A stretch of DNA of 64,000 nt from Sinonovacula constricta (GCA_007844125.1 CM017557.1:57612857-57676856); one strand, 5' to 3'. Counted from the first letter of the stretch, positions 23,322 through 34,740 are shown. The notes: generated from the letters alone by a model not told the origin. Program-made: numbers and translations.

Positions 23322-24305
23322 CTTGCTAAGCACAGACTGATCAGGCTTAGGTAAATATAATCCCGATCATCTAGAGACCACTCGAAGCCATCTTTTAGTT
23401 TTGCTGCTCAGTCTCGGGCAAAATGTGTATAGCAGGTGAATTGTAATTTGTATGGCTAAGTTTTTAACAAAATGTAGCATGATAAGGGTTATTCCCTTCA
23501 AATGATTGGAGATATCGGAGTTGCAGACAACCAGTCTACAACTTCCAACCCTTAGTCCTCTACCTTTTGTTAAAATATCCATTTCTATTTTCTGCTTATA
23601 ATCAAACATAAGCTACACACAAAAGTAAGCAGGTTTGTTCCTTTGGAATCCGCAGCAAATAGTGTAGATCTAATCATGCAGCTCAAAGTGGCACACTCCC
23701 AGTCGAAGAAACCATTCTAAATCTACCCTGTTCTGATGGTAGTTCTGATGAGTATGCCCTGAGCAGACGGGGAGTTAATCTACCCATGTGATCACATAAA
23801 TATGAGCTAATATTGACCTAATTTGGTAAAGATTCAATAATGGCGAGCTCAAATAACATGTGACATGTGGGATGACGGCCCTTGTCAAAAGAATTAAACA
23901 TTCAAAACATAAAAAGGCCACTGAAGTAAGGGTTATTTTTAAAGAGACAAAAATTGTTTTGATATGTAATATAACAAGTGTAGACTCAAGTCAGGGATAT
24001 AAGGTCAATTTTATAGCTGATATTTAGTCATATTCCCACTGAGTTTCTCCCAATTCTTACAGAAAATTTACAAGTGTGGAAAAATTACAATAACATTTAA
24101 GAGTTCTGATCTGAACTGGGAAACAAATTCTGTTCAAACTGTTCCTTAGTATTTTTAACAGACGAATTTTAAAATATCAATTGTTTTAAATTCTATCATA
24201 CAAATATTTTGAAAAAAAAAAAAAAAATCCCCACCCAAATCAATGGGAGTAAGGACATTCCCAATGCACGGTTACTGGTCAACTTTGCTATTTTGGGAAA
24301 GCCCC
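23322..24305. other. Non-coding, nothing firm
   Basis: Begins with GCTAAGCACAGACTGATCAGG, a phrase of the same type as at 30005 and 34180. A minus-strand frame at about 23367-23609 and a short one in 23690-23785 are open, but I have no motif to support them. A poly-A run lies at 24213-24228. Confidence 0.4.
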
Positions 24306-24307
24306 TG

Positions 24308-24357
24308 TGATGGTGCCTTCACTGTGACAGGGAGTCACATTATCCTGTTTATCCTAA
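24308..24357 (-). repeat. SINE-B fragment
   Basis: GGTGCCTTCACTGTG and AGTCACATTATCCTG occur in family order but with the intervening block missing. Confidence 0.5.
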
Positions 24358-24559
24358 CTATAAGTCAGCTGTCTTACTAAAACAACCATTTATTAGGAAA
24401 TCACTAGTAACAGAAGGTGTCACAGAACCTATGGACTTTGTTATTTTTCTGTATTGGATTTTGAAAATGCTTAAATACTGAATTCAGATCGGCAACTTAA
24501 ATGCTTTTTTTAACATTGTGAACCAAGTCCAGTTGTCCTGTTTTACTGTGGGAGAGTAG

Positions 24560-24770
24560 GGGATTATCCCCCTGTGCTGGTTACAGCACAACTACCATGT
24601 TTCACTAGATGCTGTATTCTTATGAAAGGTGGTTGCTCTAGAAGGTGGCTGATATATTCAGCACTGTATTTTATAACCATATTTGCATCTAGACTGGACA
24701 TAATCATGTCAACATTTGATGATTTTCTACTGCTGAAGGATTTTGAATGTGTGATTCAGCCTTTTATTTA
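24560..24770 (+). repeat. Dispersed repeat F, copy 2
   Basis: Matches 19370-19700 through CATCTAGACTGGACATAAT, AACATTTGATGATTTTCTAC and GCTGAAGGATTTTGAATGTG, then breaks off. Confidence 0.75.
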
Positions 24771-25054
24771 AACCTGTTCACTCGTGCACATGCCATTTTT
24801 GGCCTTTGTGGAGCAATCACTATTATCAGTCAAATATTTAGTAAAATCTGCACTACTTAGGGTTTATTTGTTGACTGGTTTGACCATGGATTTACTATTA
24901 AATGATGAAACATACTTTTATTAGAAAAACTTTAAACTGTTTTAAAGAAAATAAAAAATAAAAATAGGTAAAGTTTCAAAATCATGTTCAAGTACTATGA
25001 ATGAAATTATAGGAACTATCAGGATTACATTTTGTTGTGCTGGAGTCTAAAAAG

Positions 25055-25375
25055 TCTTTAAACAAGAAAGAGCTATGGTGTGAGACATCCAAGGCACCAT
25101 AGAGAGCATGCGCTTTAATTGAGAAGATGACTATCCTGGGAACTAAATACTCTCTTACAATGTTAAATTGATTAATTACATAAACATTTGACAGTAACGA
25201 ACCATAACTCTGATGGGAAGTAGAATATTTGCCACTTTGTTAGTTTTCCTTGTTCTTTGCTACATCTGTATTTACAAGTTGCATTGCTAACATCGGTATA
25301 CTCGGTTTCTTTTGTTAAATAATTGCAAGCTACACTTTATTGTTGCAAGCTACTCTGTTTAAAAAACACCATTCT
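25055..25375 (-). repeat. Dispersed repeat D, inverted third copy
   Basis: The reverse complement carries AGCTTGCAATTA, AAAGAAACCGAGTATACCG, AGCAAAGAACAAGGAAAAC and GTTCGTTACTGTCAAATG in the order seen at 11086-11500. Confidence 0.85.
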
Positions 25376-25379
25376 CACT

Positions 25380-26389
25380 TGTTTCCCAAATGCACATAGA
25401 ACAGGACTTCATATCCATTTGTCGGTATACATATTTCTGCCTAGTAGATAATGCATAGTCAGTGGAACACTTGTTCTAATAACAGTTTGCTCCTTTTGTT
25501 GATCCTTTCCTCTAGTTATTAAGTGATATTTCTGCGCTGTCGTGTTCATTCATAAATCTGCATTTCATGTATATTTGCATTACACAATAAAATAATTTTA
25601 ACTTTGTGTTTAAACAGATTATAATATTAATGTAAACATTTAAAGTATGCCAAGACACAACTGACACATATAGCCTCCTTGGACATATATATATATATGT
25701 TTTTGTACAAGCACTACTTCTTCCCAGGCATGATGACAGACTGTGATTAGTCAGGCAAAGAAATGGCCTATTTTGCAGTAAATATACAATAAGACAAATG
25801 TAAAAAAATCCAAGTCTGATAAATTATGAAATTTGAGAGTTTGAACAATTTCATCATAGTATCTTTATATTACAAAATCTTTAATGAAAATCATTTTTTT
25901 AAAGTTATGATGCTTGATCTTCCTATGTACCTTCACTGATAAATAAACTTGGAGCCCAGTGTTGTCTGTATAAGCCTATATGTACCTAAGGTCAGATAAA
26001 TATTCACTATACAAGTATAGCTATTTAGTGAGGGTTCAGGGCACCTGTCACAATATTGAGAGGATTAACAAGCGACAAGTTCATCTCCCGCTGATAAACA
26101 GACCCACCTATCTCAATGATGACAGTCCAGAAACCTGACCACACATAATTTGATTAACAGCAGTCTGCAAGGTAGATGGATATACATGTTATAAGGAATT
26201 CCTAGTTATAACATATAGCATATTATCGAGGTACAGAATATTAACAATGGACTTATTCATGGTATAAGGTATTCTAAGTTATAAAATTATAACATAGACC
26301 AGACAAAGTGACAATATTATGCAGATATAATATTGCCTTTAATGTGAGTGATATCATATGTGATGCAATATGCTAGGGTTCATAGCATG
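25380..26389. other. Non-coding, nothing recognised
   Basis: Holds a short (TA)n at about 25684-25699. No coding signal. Confidence 0.5.
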
Positions 26390-26400
26390 CTATCAAAGAA

Positions 26401-26633
26401 ACCTGCCACAAAAGCTCAAGTGGTAGAGTGTGGGCTTGCGGATCCGGAGGTCGTAAGTTCAAGGCTTCCCTCCTGACACTCTGGGCTAAGGGGACAGCAT
26501 TACGCCTGACTCGTCGGTGTCAGTATAATAGACCGGCCTGGATAAGTCCCTGGGCACCTTATAAGTGCCCCTGTGCTATAATGATAGATATGTCGCTGCA
26601 CAGTATCGGCAAATACCAGCAAATCCCAAATCC
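26401..26633 (+). repeat. SINE-C copy 3 with perfect 11-bp target duplication
   Basis: CTATCAAAGAA at 26390-26400 and 26634-26644. 233 bp. Head AGCTCAAGTGGTAGAGTG (box A), box B equivalent near 26453, body GACTCGTCGGTGTCAGTATAA, tail CTGCACAGTATCGGCAAATA. Confidence 0.95.
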
Positions 26634-26879
26634 CTATCAAAGAATAGGCAGCATTATATCAGATTTCGATAAGCAGCCCAGTTCACATATACTGTCATAT
26701 TACAGTATCAAAAGATGTTATCAACAAGTTTATGTGTTTCACAGAAAAGGTTGTAGTTTAACTAGAGCTACTATATTCTTAAGAGAGAATAATACCACCA
26801 CCTTCTGCCATTTAGCAGCCTTCGCCTAAGCACATTTAAGGATGTGTGGGCAAACAGAGAAAGTGACTTCTTATGTGCT

Positions 26880-26975
26880 CTGAGTTGGAAAAATCCTATT
26901 AGCCTAAGAGGGGATCAAACCCATAACTTTCTGCTCCAGAGGCAGATGCTCTGCCACGTGCGCTATGGGTTGAGC
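26880..26975 (-). repeat. SINE-D copy 1, tRNA-Gln-like head
   Basis: On the minus strand TAGCGCACGTGGCAGAGC (box A) and GGGTTTGATCCCC (box B). TCTGC-CTCTGGA-GCAGA can form a 5-bp anticodon stem with a 7-base loop reading CTG, which is glutamine-like. The acceptor arm does not close convincingly, so I read it as a SINE head rather than a working tRNA. Confidence 0.65.
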
Positions 26976-27111
26976 ATATTCACTACAGTCCTCTTGTCTT
27001 TAACCTTTTAACGAGCTAAGCATTAACTGCAGAAAACAATCTGCTTCTAGCCAGCAACCACTCCCAAGTGTTCTCTTAAGAACCACTTCTGTAAACACTG
27101 AAGTGATCCGA

Positions 27112-27215
27112 GCTGAAATAATCCCATCACCCAGGACAGGGATCGAACATACAACCTACTTCTCCAGAGTCAAGTGCTTTACCAACTCAGCAACCTACGT
27201 AGACAGGTCAGGGGA
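27112..27215 (-). repeat. SINE-D copy 2, tRNA-Gln-like head
   Basis: On the minus strand GCTGAGTTGGTAAAGCAC (box A), CTCTGGA loop again giving CTG, and TGTTCGATCCCTG (box B). Same strand as copy 1 and about 230 bp away. Confidence 0.65.
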
Positions 27216-27234
27216 GAGTATGTTCACTATATTC

Positions 27235-27290
27235 TAAACAAGAAAAGCATTGATGCGAAGCATCATAGGGCGACGCAACAATGAAAATTA
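27235..27290 (+). repeat. Short dispersed repeat, copy 1
   Basis: AAGAAAAGCATTGATGCGAAGC followed by a CAT/AGGGCGACGCAA phrase. A copy with the same order is at 47875-47925. Confidence 0.6.
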
Positions 27291-27551
27291 ATATTTATTA
27301 GAAATTTAGAGAAGACTGATTTTAAGTAAACATTAAAGTCACTGGAATAATTTAATTCTGGTATATAAGGCTACTTAAATGTACAATCCTAAAAAAAAAG
27401 ACAAACATGTCTTCATTAACTGTCAGATGTACATTAATGTTTAGAAATTTAAAAGTTAAAATATCTTGTATTCATGCAAATTACAAACAAAGAATAAATA
27501 AAAATAAAAAAAGAACACTATTTACAGAATTAAGACCCTTATGTTGAGAAC

Positions 27552-27794
27552 GTGAGAATCGCGGAACTTCTGAAATTCGGAACACCTCGCCCATTTGCGC
27601 TCGCCTATTCTCTAGCGAAAACGAGAATTGCAGAGGAGATCCGCACGCAAGTGCATTTTTATAGTGATGCCAATAAACTGATCAATGATCCTTCCAGAGA
27701 GATATTCAAAGATGCAATTAAACATTTATTGCTATGGAATACATGCAAAGATCACAAAAAAACATATAACAGTCAAACCCCACCACTTTTGTAG
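27552..27794 (+). CDS. Weak coding candidate, unknown
   Basis: An 80-codon open frame whose first half (27552-27660) is richer in GC and CpG than its surroundings and reads RIAELLKFGTPRPFALAY. RIAE recurs 20 residues later (KTRIAEEIRTQ). The second half is AT-rich and less convincing. I see no clear acceptor or donor and no known domain. The CpG enrichment could equally mark a transposon fragment. Function unknown. Confidence 0.2.
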   Translation: MRIAELLKFGTPRPFALAYSLAKTRIAEEIRTQVHFYSDANKLINDPSREIFKDAIKHLLLWNTCKDHKKTYNSQTPPLL

Positions 27795-28080
27795 AATTAC
27801 TGGATAGGTAGAACAATACTGCTCGTCTTAAATGGGTCCTTTTTTATTTCATTTATCCCTTTCATTACCTTGTTCATAGAAATTCATTAACAATTAATCT
27901 CTTAGCAATCCATCAACGTTTAATACAATTATTATATCATAAAAAAATATTTGTTATGTTTTCAACTTTATTTATTGATATGGTTTAAAAAATATGCATA
28001 TTATGTTCGTTTTCTACTTTAAAATCAACCAATAAATGAAATAAAAAAAATAAAAATGATGAACAAATATGATTTGTTTT

Positions 28081-28261
28081 GTTTTTGAAATACATCATTC
28101 TATGATCAATGTCCAGCTTTTTAGTGGAGGAAGATCCGAGACAAATGTCTGGGTAGAACCACCGGCACACCGCAAGTAAGCTAGAAGACCATCTTACTTT
28201 AAGTCCTTCACCCCGAATGGGACTCGAACCCACGTGGTGAGAGGCTAAGCAGTCAGAGGAG
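28081..28261 (-). repeat. SINE-A copy, 5' truncated
   Basis: Complete from GTTTTTGAAATACATC to GGCTAAGCAGTCAGAGGAG, where the family sequence stops inside the tRNA-like head. Box A is therefore missing. Confidence 0.87.
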
Positions 28262-28264
28262 AAA

Positions 28265-29380
28265 CGAATATGAAGAATAAAAGGGAAAGGGATACAGGTA
28301 CAAGAAACTTTAATAAACATCACATTGTTATAAATTTGCAACCTGTCCATAAAAAAAACAGCTGACGACCTGGCTTGAATTTTTTTTCATCTTTCTTCAG
28401 ACTAGCTTAAACTGTAATGTTATCACTGTGGGTGTTTGAGGGACCAGGATTTTAACTAATAATGACATCAATCCCACCAACTTACAAGCCAAATACAAAA
28501 CACTGCCAACAGGTCTAAGGCAGATAATTTATTTATAAACCTGCTCTTCAATATCTGTTACAAACTCTGGATCATACTTCAAATTAAAGAAATAAGGAAC
28601 ACAGAAATACATACCTGCTCTTTAGTCAGTTACCAAACTGTAACAAAATCCCCATGCTGGAGCGTGAAGTAATTGACATTTTGTAATGTACACTCTGTCC
28701 AAGGAACTTTGTATCTCACAGAAAGAAAAGACTAACCACCAATTCAATGCAACTGTAAACTGTCACTTATGTTGAGTAGGCCTGAGCACTTGTTTAAATG
28801 TCGACAGACCCTGAAATATTTGTGTTTAACTAAACACACACAGGTAAAATATTGAAATTCTAATGACAGTATTTACCTTTTTAATAGCACTTAAGGTATA
28901 CTTCACGATTAGGAATATACCAGCTGTTTTAAAAAAAATCCATTATGATTAATACACACTTTTCAACATTGTTAGTTAACACAGTATACTGCTTAAAATT
29001 AATACTTAAACAGTCCCAACATGGGGTAGCACATTTGTATGCACACAATGCATGGACTTAACACTTCTCACTTCACACTTCATTTAACACCTAGACAAGC
29101 TAGCACAAATTCAAATAATTGAGAATCTACCTGAAGGCTATGTAGCATGTATTAGCAATCAAAGTGTGTACACTTTTGGCAATTCATCCGTCTCTTTTCA
29201 TGTAACTGTCATGATTTACGAGCATGATTTACAATTGTTTACGATTGCAATATTGTATACGGATATATTTTGAATGTATGAATGCATGACTCAATTTGCC
29301 CTGTCAGAGTCTAAATCCATTATATACAAGATTCAAACAGCTCATTTCATAATCTCAAACCTTGAGAAACTTACTCAAGT
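28265..29380. other. Non-coding, nothing recognised
   Basis: AT-rich with no coding or repeat-family support. Confidence 0.5.
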
Positions 29381-29700
29381 CCTTTTCCCCTAATTTTTAG
29401 AAACAAATCTATGAGTCAGAAACAAGGTCATAAAATTTATGCAATAATCCTATGTTAAGAAAAACAGGGTTGTATCCTTTTCTCTTACAAGCATGAAATA
29501 ATCTGAAGTGTTGAGAAAAAAAGATTGAGTCATTTTCTGTAACACACACAAAATAATTGAGAAAATACAGGTAGATTGAGTCTTAATTTCTAACCAGCAT
29601 AAAAAAATCCAAGCAGTATGACAACAGCTTGAGTTTTATTTTCTCAACATGCATGAAATAATCCTGGTTTGAGTCCTCAACTCAACATGCATATAATCCA
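29380..29700. repeat. Decayed minisatellite, about 7 irregular units
   Basis: TTGAGTC or close variants, followed by TTTTCTCAACATGCATGAAATAATCC or decayed forms of it, recurs near 29386, 29411, 29465, 29526, 29576, 29630 and 29669. Spacing drifts between about 25 and 60 bp. Confidence 0.55.
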
Positions 29701-29792
29701 ATCTCCAATCCACTAGTGAGAAGAAAAGCAAGTCACTATAATAATTGTCCACTAATCTGCAGATTGGCTTAAGTCGTAAGTCTTATTCTCAG

Positions 29793-29881
29793 TGCCGACA
29801 ATGGTATTGACAGCTGATCATGACAGTCACCAACAGCCTGATCTCAACAGCCTGGCAGAGAGAGACATACACTGTGAATGA
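29793..29881 (+). CDS. Possible terminal exon, unknown gene
   Basis: Follows GTCTTATTCTCAG. In phase 1 (two bases complete a codon) it encodes 28 further codons ending at TGA 29879-29881. The peptide starts PTMVLTADHDSHQQPDLNS and then ERDIHCE. The composition is more protein-like than its surroundings, and the phase could join the exon ending at 22019. The intron would be 7.8 kb and there may be exons between. The other two frames stop within 10 codons. With no family match and no clear poly(A) signal this stays tentative. Confidence 0.22.
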
Positions 29882-29884
29882 CAT

Positions 29885-30380
29885 ATTAGCTACATGGCTC
29901 AAGCGCTTCAGTTACAGCAAGTCCCCACTGTACTCTACCTGTGGCAAAGTGTTTATACCCCTACAGTGGACAATGCCTACAGGTTCAGTGTATATATGTA
30001 ACTAACTCCTGGCCTGCTTAGCACAAATTGATCAGGCATAGGCAAATGGTGAAGATGCTGGAACCTGCCATTAAGATCTGCACTCTGAATGATCTGCTTG
30101 TTGGTCTTTAGTTATACATCTTGATACATATGGACAAAGTTGTTAGCAAAGAATAAGATATGGGTTATTAACAAATGCAGCATGACAAGGACTAATACAG
30201 TGAAAAAATGAACATGGATGACCAATCATCAAAAACTCCTGGATCTTGCTTACCTGAACCAATGCACTGATCTGTGTTTAATTGGGTCTGAGCAGTATGA
30301 TGTAACTGGGAATGCTTAAGCTGTGTTTTGCTGTGCTCTACAGATAACCATCGTTTGTTTTGTTTCATATGTATCAGGCT
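29885..30380. other. Non-coding, nothing firm
   Basis: 30005-30190 has the GCTTAGCACAAATTGATCAGGC and GGTTATTAACAAATGCAGCA phrases shared loosely with 7975-8160 and 34180-34390, suggesting old copies of one repeat. Confidence 0.4.
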
Positions 30381-30384
30381 GGGA

Positions 30385-30495
30385 TGCAATTATGGCCATC
30401 ATGGTAACCCATCAGGCTTATAATGGTGGATAATGACCTTAGACAAACGTCTGGGTAGAACCACTAGCAAACTGCAAGTTAGCTGTGCATACCTT
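30385..30495 (-). repeat. SINE-A fragment
   Basis: GTCTGGGTAGAACCACTAGC and the neighbouring GCAAGTTAGCTG identify the family's body. Head absent. Confidence 0.7.
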
Positions 30496-30612
30496 TTATT
30501 GCAGGCTACATTACTGGTATATTTTTATAATGGCAAGCTGCATTGTTAGTTTAAACCAATTTATTTATAGTTAAAACAAGTTCTTTATACTTATAATTAT
30601 TCATCTAGACTG

Positions 30613-30770
30613 CCCACTTCCTGGGTAGAACCAGTACTCAGGTACTCAGTACCTGGAGCAATGTGCAGTAAATAGTCTTGCTCAAGGACTTATATCACAT
30701 GGTCAGTTTCGAGGTTCAAACCCAGGACCGTCCGATCTGGAGTTAAACCATTAGGCCATGGATGCCCACA
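30613..30770 (-). repeat. Separate tRNA-derived SINE-like unit
   Basis: The minus-strand head reads ATGGCCTAATGGTTTAACTC (box A) and GGGTTTGAACCTC (box B). The following sequence is unlike SINE-A, B or C apart from a short CTGGGTAGAACCAG phrase at about 30624. Confidence 0.6.
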
Positions 30771-31074
30771 CTGCACTGTTAATCTCTGCACACCCATTTT
30801 TTTTTATCTTGGAACAAAAAATATCACCAAACAGCTGTGGATACCTATTGCATTATTGTCACCATTCAGTAACTGGCACAGCTTGCATCGAGGGGCCAGC
30901 AATGACTGACATGCTATTTATATGCTGTACAAGTATTATAAGAAAAATGGGTCAGAAGTAAAAAAAAAATGAAGGTACACAGTCTGCTAACCTGATATGG
31001 ACCATCATTTTTAAGGTGGGTCAAAGAAATATTTTAGTAAACAATATTATCAAGTAAGAAATAGGGAATGAACC

Positions 31075-31215
31075 ATACACAATGCAGATGGGTTGCTCAT
31101 CACAGAAATGCTGAGGTATAAATGACTTGTAAGGCCTTCATTGTATGGGTTCAACTCTAAGTCAAGGCAGAAACATTTATGCAAGGAGTTTTTCCAGCTG
31201 ACCAGAAATAAGTCT
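31075..31215 (+). repeat. SINE-A fragment, diverged
   Basis: Box B remnant GGGTTCAACTC, then TTTTTCCAGCTGACC in family order. Confidence 0.5.
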
Positions 31216-31219
31216 ACTC

Positions 31220-31558
31220 AGATAATTATCCAGGGCCTTGCTTTATGAATTACATGTAAAGCTAGGAATCAATTTTACAATTATAAAAATCGTGTCAGCA
31301 TAACATTTACATCAAAACCAATACCATAGAGATGACATGGATATTCTTAAATCCTTGCTTACATACATGCAAACTTATTCTGAGGCCAAAGTGGGAGATT
31401 TTTACTTGCAAAGTGGGAAATTTATTATTTTCATATAAAGAAAGGAGGAAACTTCCTTTTTCCAAGTAGGGTGGGTTCTGAAAATTTGTAAAACACCCCT
31501 CATTTTCAACTAATTTTGAACCTTAAAAGTGGGAGTCTCCCACCAAAACATGTATGCA
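31220..31558. other. Non-coding, nothing recognised
   Basis: GTGGGAGATTTTTAC, GTGGGAAATTTATT and GTGGGAGTCTCCC repeat loosely at 31391, 31411 and 31528. I see no further structure. Confidence 0.4.
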
Positions 31559-31559
31559 C

Positions 31560-31690
31560 TGAATAGGTTTGAGTTCTGATAAGGACAAGATCTTTCATGT
31601 AGGGAAGACTTCCAGCTAAGCTGAAGTGTGCATGTGGTTCTATCCAGATATTTGTCTTCAGTTTCTCTTTACCATTAATACCTAGACATC
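31560..31690 (+). repeat. SINE-A fragment, diverged
   Basis: ACTTCCAGCTAAGCTGAAGTG, GTGGTTCTATCCAGATATTTG and a final CATCATAATTTCATTATG follow family order. Confidence 0.6.
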
Positions 31691-31694
31691 ATAA

Positions 31695-32555
31695 TTTCAT
31701 TATGCGCAATGTTTAGATAAAAATAATACCATTTTAAACTTGTGAAAACAAAATTTTTAAATAAGTGCTAACTGCTAAATACTACACACGATACTGCAAC
31801 CCATTATTAAAATTAACACCAACACACTTCAGTACTTTGATGTTTTATCTTCAAAGTTTTTCTTTGCTTATCTCAAATGACTGCATTATTGTAATTCTAG
31901 ACACCCCAACAATAATCTCCAAGATTGGGGTAAGAGCAATATCTTACACAATGTTGTCAAACACACAGAAGTGGTACCTGATAAAAAAGGGGCTTAAGAT
32001 AACAGTTATAACACCTTGAGTCTGTTGCTATAGTAACCAAGATATGGGTGGGTGGGGAAAAAGGGAATGAACCAGGAGAGTATAAATATTTTTGGAGGAA
32101 TTTATCTACCAGCCTACTTAGTGCACAGATTTTTCTGAGAAATTTAATTTTTATGGGTTTTATGGAAGGAAACCAAAGAATTTGTCATTTGTTACTATAT
32201 GCATAAAACAGAATCTTATAATGTCTGGTTTTGGGCTAAATGTTTAGCTTTCTGCCTAAGAAAACATTTCAAATAATTGGGCTTCTTACTTTTTTTAATA
32301 AAACTAAAAGTCAAAAAGTTTTTTTTAAACCATATGTATGTTTTGCTTTAAAGTTATTTAGCAAATGATATAAATAAAGTTAACTAAAGCGCTGCATGCA
32401 ATGAGGTACACATCCTCACTGCTTCGGAAAAGTAGTCACATATAGAGATAATAAAGTGTAGATAAATTGTCATACAAAGTTTTTATGTTAGATCAACAGC
32501 TCTACTTAAACTGTTCAACTCCACAATTAATGTAGCGGAAAAAGAAAGTTAAGTG
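31695..32555. other. Non-coding, nothing recognised
   Basis: AT-rich; an 84-codon frame at 31765-32019 has no supporting features. Confidence 0.5.
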
Positions 32556-32559
32556 GTCC

Positions 32560-32790
32560 TGTATTTCTACATGGTCTATATAGTGGTTTATGTATGAAGA
32601 AGTTCATTTTGAGTTGTATTTTATAGTAACATTTACATCTACTTTAAACATGCTGGACATATTTATGTGAACATTTAATGATCTTATACTGCTGGAATTA
32701 TAACTGTATGACTCTCTTCCGTTTCACACCCTATAATTGCAAAATGTGGAACTATTTCTTGTTGCGCAAGGGTAAGCTGAACTCCATTAC
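32560..32790 (+). repeat. Dispersed repeat F, copy 3
   Basis: Shares ACATTTACATCTACTTTAAAC, GAACATTTAATGATC, TACTGCTGGAATTATAACTG, CACCCTATAATTGC and GGAACTATTTCTTG with 19370-19700. Confidence 0.75.
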
Positions 32791-32799
32791 TTTGGCTTC

Positions 32800-33018
32800 T
32801 TTTTCCTGAAGGATAAAATTGTTGGTGCTGCACTGAAGCACATTGTGCTTTATGGAATGCACTAGAACTTATTGCCAAGTCCTTATTAGGTATTACAGAT
32901 TGGTACCTCTTCAACTTCTTACCACGTACATAACGTACCAGCTTTGGCACCTTTGAGCCATATGGGCTAAGCTGACTTTTTTCCCAAATGTTAGCAGTGC
33001 CATGTTTACAAGGGTTTT
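32800..33018 (-). CDS. Protein-like minus-strand segment, unknown
   Basis: On the minus strand a frame stays open from just after a TGA near 33022 down past 32800. It reads KNPCKHGTANIWEKSQLS, then a basic patch VRYVRGKKLKRY, then FHKAQCASVQHQQFYPSGKR. Composition is balanced and unlike neighbouring AT-rich frames. The lower end runs into dispersed repeat F, which is where coding character stops. A donor-like CCAAA|GTAATG lies near 32805, but no acceptor with a good pyrimidine tract is visible. It may be an exon, or part of the coding region of a retroelement of which repeat F is the end. I recognise no family. Confidence 0.33.
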
Positions 33019-33244
33019 TTAGATTGTTATTAATTCATTTCTTTTAAAATGAGTTTCTTAAAAGATGAGTTGCATTATGAAATTGTTTGATTTACATTTA
33101 GACAATATGCGATACAAAAGGTGCAGGATATGTTATGTCCATGTGAAGGCCAATTGTTCGACCATATTTTCAGCTCACCTTCAAAGTACTCATCAGATGT
33201 CTGGAGTTGTCATTCGTCCAATAACGTATTGTCTTTTTTCAACA

Positions 33245-33474
33245 TTTATCTGGAGACAGTGTCTACTTGAAGCAGATATAGTGCTGCCTTCACTGTGTAT
33301 AGCATTCCGTGAACACCTGGCATGATACCACACCCAGTCACATTATCCTGACACCAGGCCAACCAGTCATGTCAGTATATTCGCTTACAACTACCATTTT
33401 TAAGGACTTTGGTAAGTCGTGGCCTGGGATTGAACCTAGATCTGACACTCTATTGATTGCCCTACCAGGTCCAG
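33245..33474 (-). repeat. SINE-B copy 3, 3' truncated and internally eroded
   Basis: ATCTGGAGACAGTGTC through CACTGTGTATAGCA, CAGTCACATTATCCTG, box B remnant and CTACCAGGTCCAG. The final 'cccaataaaca' end is missing. Confidence 0.88.
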
Positions 33475-33479
33475 CGGCT

Positions 33480-34738
33480 TTTCTTGTATTTGCTGCTTAA
33501 GCAAACAAGTTTTTAGTATTTCATAATGCTCTTAAGAAGTTTCATTTTTCAGCATGTACATGATAAAACTAAATGAATGATATTATACAACTTAAGGTGA
33601 GCTTTCATAATAAAATATAATACATAATGCAGTAATGATACACTAAAGAGTGGGTTTCAAAATACACAAGAGAGGTACTTAATATGACAGCTACGGCATG
33701 ATATTCCTTCTAAATAAAATAAACTTTCTTCATTTATATCTGCATTTGCACGTCTGGTTTACAATACGCTTTATCCAGAAACTCCTTTCATTATCCCAAG
33801 ATTAATTATTAAAGAGTTCTAAGATAAATTAATATTTCATGCAACCAGTCCAACTACTTCAGAGAAGTATATACTTAGAACCAGTCCAACTGTTTAAGAG
33901 GAACATATTTATAGAACCAGTCCAGAATCTTCAGTGAAAGATATACATGGAAGTCCTGATGCATTGGTAAAAGATATACATCTTGGGGCTAATTAGAGTT
34001 TGATGCACTGTGAATAATTGGCACTATTGAAATCAAGAGAAACACATTGCCCTTCACTCCACTCAAACCAGGAAATGGGGTAATATACATAGCTGGTACA
34101 TTATGTAAGGTTCAAGAGTTAGAGGGGTGGGGGAGGGGGAGGGAGACGAGCACTGGCAATAAACCAGTCTTTACTCTTAGCATGCACTGATCAGACCTAG
34201 ACAGACATTTTAAATCCAGATCAGCCAACTCCAGCTAAGAGCTTTCCAATCATGACCTGCACTAATTACTGCAAAATCTGTAGATATATATCAAATAGGT
34301 TTGAAGCTTTTGCGCAAATCACTCAAGATACTTACACTAAATGTACATTAACAAATGTTTAAGTATAATTGGTTATTAAATACAGCAGGAACATCATATT
34401 AAGTACCTGAGTACATTAGATGAGGCAAACAGGAATTATGGGATTTTCACCTGAAAAGGCTGAAACACCTCACTTCTCAGTTTTCAATTTCTGATCTGCA
34501 GCATCACCCTCGTTCCACTGGCAGATTATTATTTATTTTTTATATAATTTATGGACTACTCTCTACTTCATTTCTAAGAATTCAACACTTTACCTAACTG
34601 TAGTATCACATAATTTAATTATTACTGACACACTCATTTCAGAAGACAATTTGTATTTTTGTATCTGGTAACTAGTGAAGACAAATCAAAGGTATAAAAT
34701 TGTCAATCTCCCATGCAGAGTTGTCGTTCGTTCCTCTC
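33480..34738. other. Non-coding, nothing firm
   Basis: AACCAGTCCA repeats at 33844, 33880 and 33916, giving three imperfect units of about 36 bp. 34170-34390 shows phrases of the hairpin repeat. A G-rich run lies at about 34125-34146. Confidence 0.4.
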
Positions 34739-34740
34739 TC

